Positions 13,989 to 14,993 of a stretch of 14,993 bases of DNA are shown here, piece after piece. The translations under genes were made by a program, and so were the position numbers. Numbering within the stretch: position 1 is the first letter of the stretch; each line of letters opens with the position of its first letter. This DNA comes from JALOAT01 sp041687015 (GTDB lineage Bacteria > Pseudomonadota > Gammaproteobacteria > Thiohalomonadales > Thiohalomonadaceae): positions 1 to 14,993 of the forward strand of contig JAWLCT010000058.1 of assembly GCA_041687015.1 (NCBI GenBank). The letters run 5' to 3'. The notes beneath the pieces were generated by a model that saw nothing but the letters and a program-made list of their open reading frames with translations, made no database searches and was not told where the DNA came from.

Positions 13989-14400
13989 CAGACTGTTGAA
14001 AAAGGCGTCCTTCACTGCAGCACGACCTTCATGAGGAAATTCCAGCTCAACAACGTGCTTTCTTGCGCGGCACCGCACCGGCAACCCCGGAATTTCTGCC
14101 GAATGCCGCTGGTTCTCGTGCATTGCCGCGCTCACGTCGGCACCTCCGCCGTCACGTTGTGTATTCGGAGCGGGTTGTAGGCCGCAAACCTCAGTTGCGC
14201 CTGGAAGTTCAATCTTGAAACGCCGCGGAATTTTGGTTTTCCGCCGGCTCATCGAACGGCATCCCGACGAACCAGCGAAAAAGCAGGTTGTAATCGATCT
14301 GCGCCATCGGCGGTCGCTCGAAACGGTCCGAGTGGAACACTTCCAGCAGCGGTGCTCGCAACAGGGCGTCACGGTGTGATGGAACAATCGTTATTTGACA
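13989..14400 (-). mobile_element. Internally deleted relic of an IS5-like transposase
   Basis: Minus-strand translation from about 14351 to 14209 gives LLEVFHSD, then QIDYNLLFRWFVGMPFDEP, a hallmark of the N-terminal domain of IS5/IS1182-type transposases. The frame stops at 14209. A second frame from 14209 to 14132 gives LRFAAYNPLRIHN, which matches the usual C-terminal AAYNLVR motif. The whole catalytic DDE core, about 250-350 residues, is missing between them. CAGACTGTTGAAAAA at 13989-14003 resembles the terminal repeat of such elements. The right end is not clear. It is inactive and records an old insertion followed by internal deletion and frameshift. Confidence 0.7.
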
Positions 14401-14403
14401 CAA

Positions 14404-14671
14404 GGGTTCATTCTTGGTGGATACGGAATCTGCTTATCTGGTTTGTAGTGGTGTCCCACATGCCGGTGCCTGCTTCGACAGGGACGAGCTCCACCGACTC
14501 CACGGCATCTGACCGACGGTCTTCGTCATCCAGCGCTGCACTTCACGAACTCCGGGTTGACAGGCAGCGGCAGGATGGATAGAAACTGCGGGCCAAAGGA
14601 AGTTGTTAGGGACGGCAGATTTCAGCCGAAATCGCTGTCTGCAACCACTCGAAGACAGGGAGGTCTCGACC
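14404..14671. other. Stretch with no recognisable gene
   Basis: I see no convincing coding region on either strand here. Short ORFs exist but have erratic composition and no ribosome sites. It may contain the rest of the decayed insertion sequence; the last part must hold the promoter and the ribosome site (GGGAGG, 14658-14663) of the gene that starts at 14672. Confidence 0.5.
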
Positions 14672-14993
14672 ATGACCTACGGCATCATCAATCCGAATCC
14701 CGAACAGCGGCGCGCCTGGCAGCGCCGGGCCTGGAGCAGCATCGTCCAGCAGTTCGACCGTTTCCGAGCGCTGTATTCGGGAAACACGCTTGCCGAACAG
14801 CGGCTGCGCCAACGGGTGAGCTTCACTGATCAGGCCCTGGCGACACTGGGGGCGTTGAACGATTTCGAGATTTGCCGAATCCTCGACGATATCGTTGCCC
14901 TCACCTACAATCCCAAACCCACCGGGTACCGATCGTACTGGCGTAACCCATGGCTGCGCTTCGTCAAGAGCCGCTATCCGTTTCCCCGCTATC
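14672..14993 (+). CDS. Unrecognised hypothetical protein, N-terminal part (cut by the right edge)
   Basis: The frame opens at ATG 14672, with GGGAGG 8 nt upstream, and runs past the right edge, giving about 107 residues. The sequence begins MTYGIINPNPEQRRAWQRRAW and is rich in Trp, Arg, Gln and Tyr. Residues 30-75 look helical (FDRFRALYSG, LNDFEICRILDDIVALTY), and the later part holds YRSYWRNPWLRFVKSRYP. There is no signal peptide or membrane helix. I do not recognise the family. Its position just after an IS relic suggests an accessory gene, but composition is not clearly foreign. Confidence 0.75.
   Translation, partial: MTYGIINPNPEQRRAWQRRAWSSIVQQFDRFRALYSGNTLAEQRLRQRVSFTDQALATLGALNDFEICRILDDIVALTYNPKPTGYRSYWRNPWLRFVKSRYPFPRY

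Noticed and set aside
14352..14582. Plus-strand ORF of 76 codons
   Set aside because: It overlaps the IS relic, has a Ser-rich low-complexity body, and lacks a ribosome site.

Overview
The window is GC-rich, densely coded bacterial chromosome. Gene content suggests a gammaproteobacterium, perhaps of the sulfur-oxidiser or Chromatiales type, because it carries a DUF2835 protein, a SirB2-like membrane protein, a long NfeD/slipin pair and a ScsD/TlpA-like thioredoxin. That placement is inferred from family distribution and codon style, not proven. There is no rRNA, tRNA, CRISPR array or phage module.

Layout, left to right. (1) 1-877, minus strand: a DUF2835 protein overlaps by ATGA the start of a PAS-domain sensor that runs off the left edge. 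(2) 1018-2051: a small conserved-looking minus-strand protein is divergent from a thioredoxin-HEAT fusion; a 12-bp inverted repeat lies between them. (3) 2172-4868, plus: a lipoprotein, then an NfeD-type membrane serine protease and its slipin (SPFH) partner. (4) 5106-6139, plus: a Sel1-repeat protein and a Cys-rich small protein whose frame is broken in a run of nine C. (5) 6323-7114, minus: a ZIP metal transporter, divergent from (6) 7213-8736, plus: an exported protein with about six BON domains. (7) 8969-9457, minus: a membrane-anchored TlpA-like thioredoxin, divergent from (8) 9525-10790, plus: an MgtC/DUF4010 membrane protein. (9) 13728-10830, minus: SirB2-like protein, Na/Pi cotransporter and a KaiC-like protein without a Walker A motif. 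(10) 13809-13979, plus: a tiny Arg-rich ORF. (11) 13989-about 14400: an internally deleted relic of an IS5-like transposase. (12) 14672-end, plus: an unrecognised gene cut by the right edge.

The genes are mostly envelope and stress functions: membrane quality control (NfeD/slipin, BON, Sel1), thiol-disulfide chemistry (two thioredoxin-fold proteins) and ion transport (ZIP, MgtC-like, Na/Pi).

The most striking feature is non-coding. Four intergenic spacers (903-999, 4877-5027, 6154-6302, 8752-8954) each hold a long imperfect palindrome. The arms of three of them are built from about 9-nt repeats of the type NNACGGAGG, and the fourth has shorter, related arms. Each begins 8-18 nt after a stop codon, and two sit symmetrically between convergent genes. 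The two arms within an element match each other much better than they match other elements. They look like a family of gene-end elements acting as terminators, mRNA 3' ends or small non-autonomous mobile palindromes.
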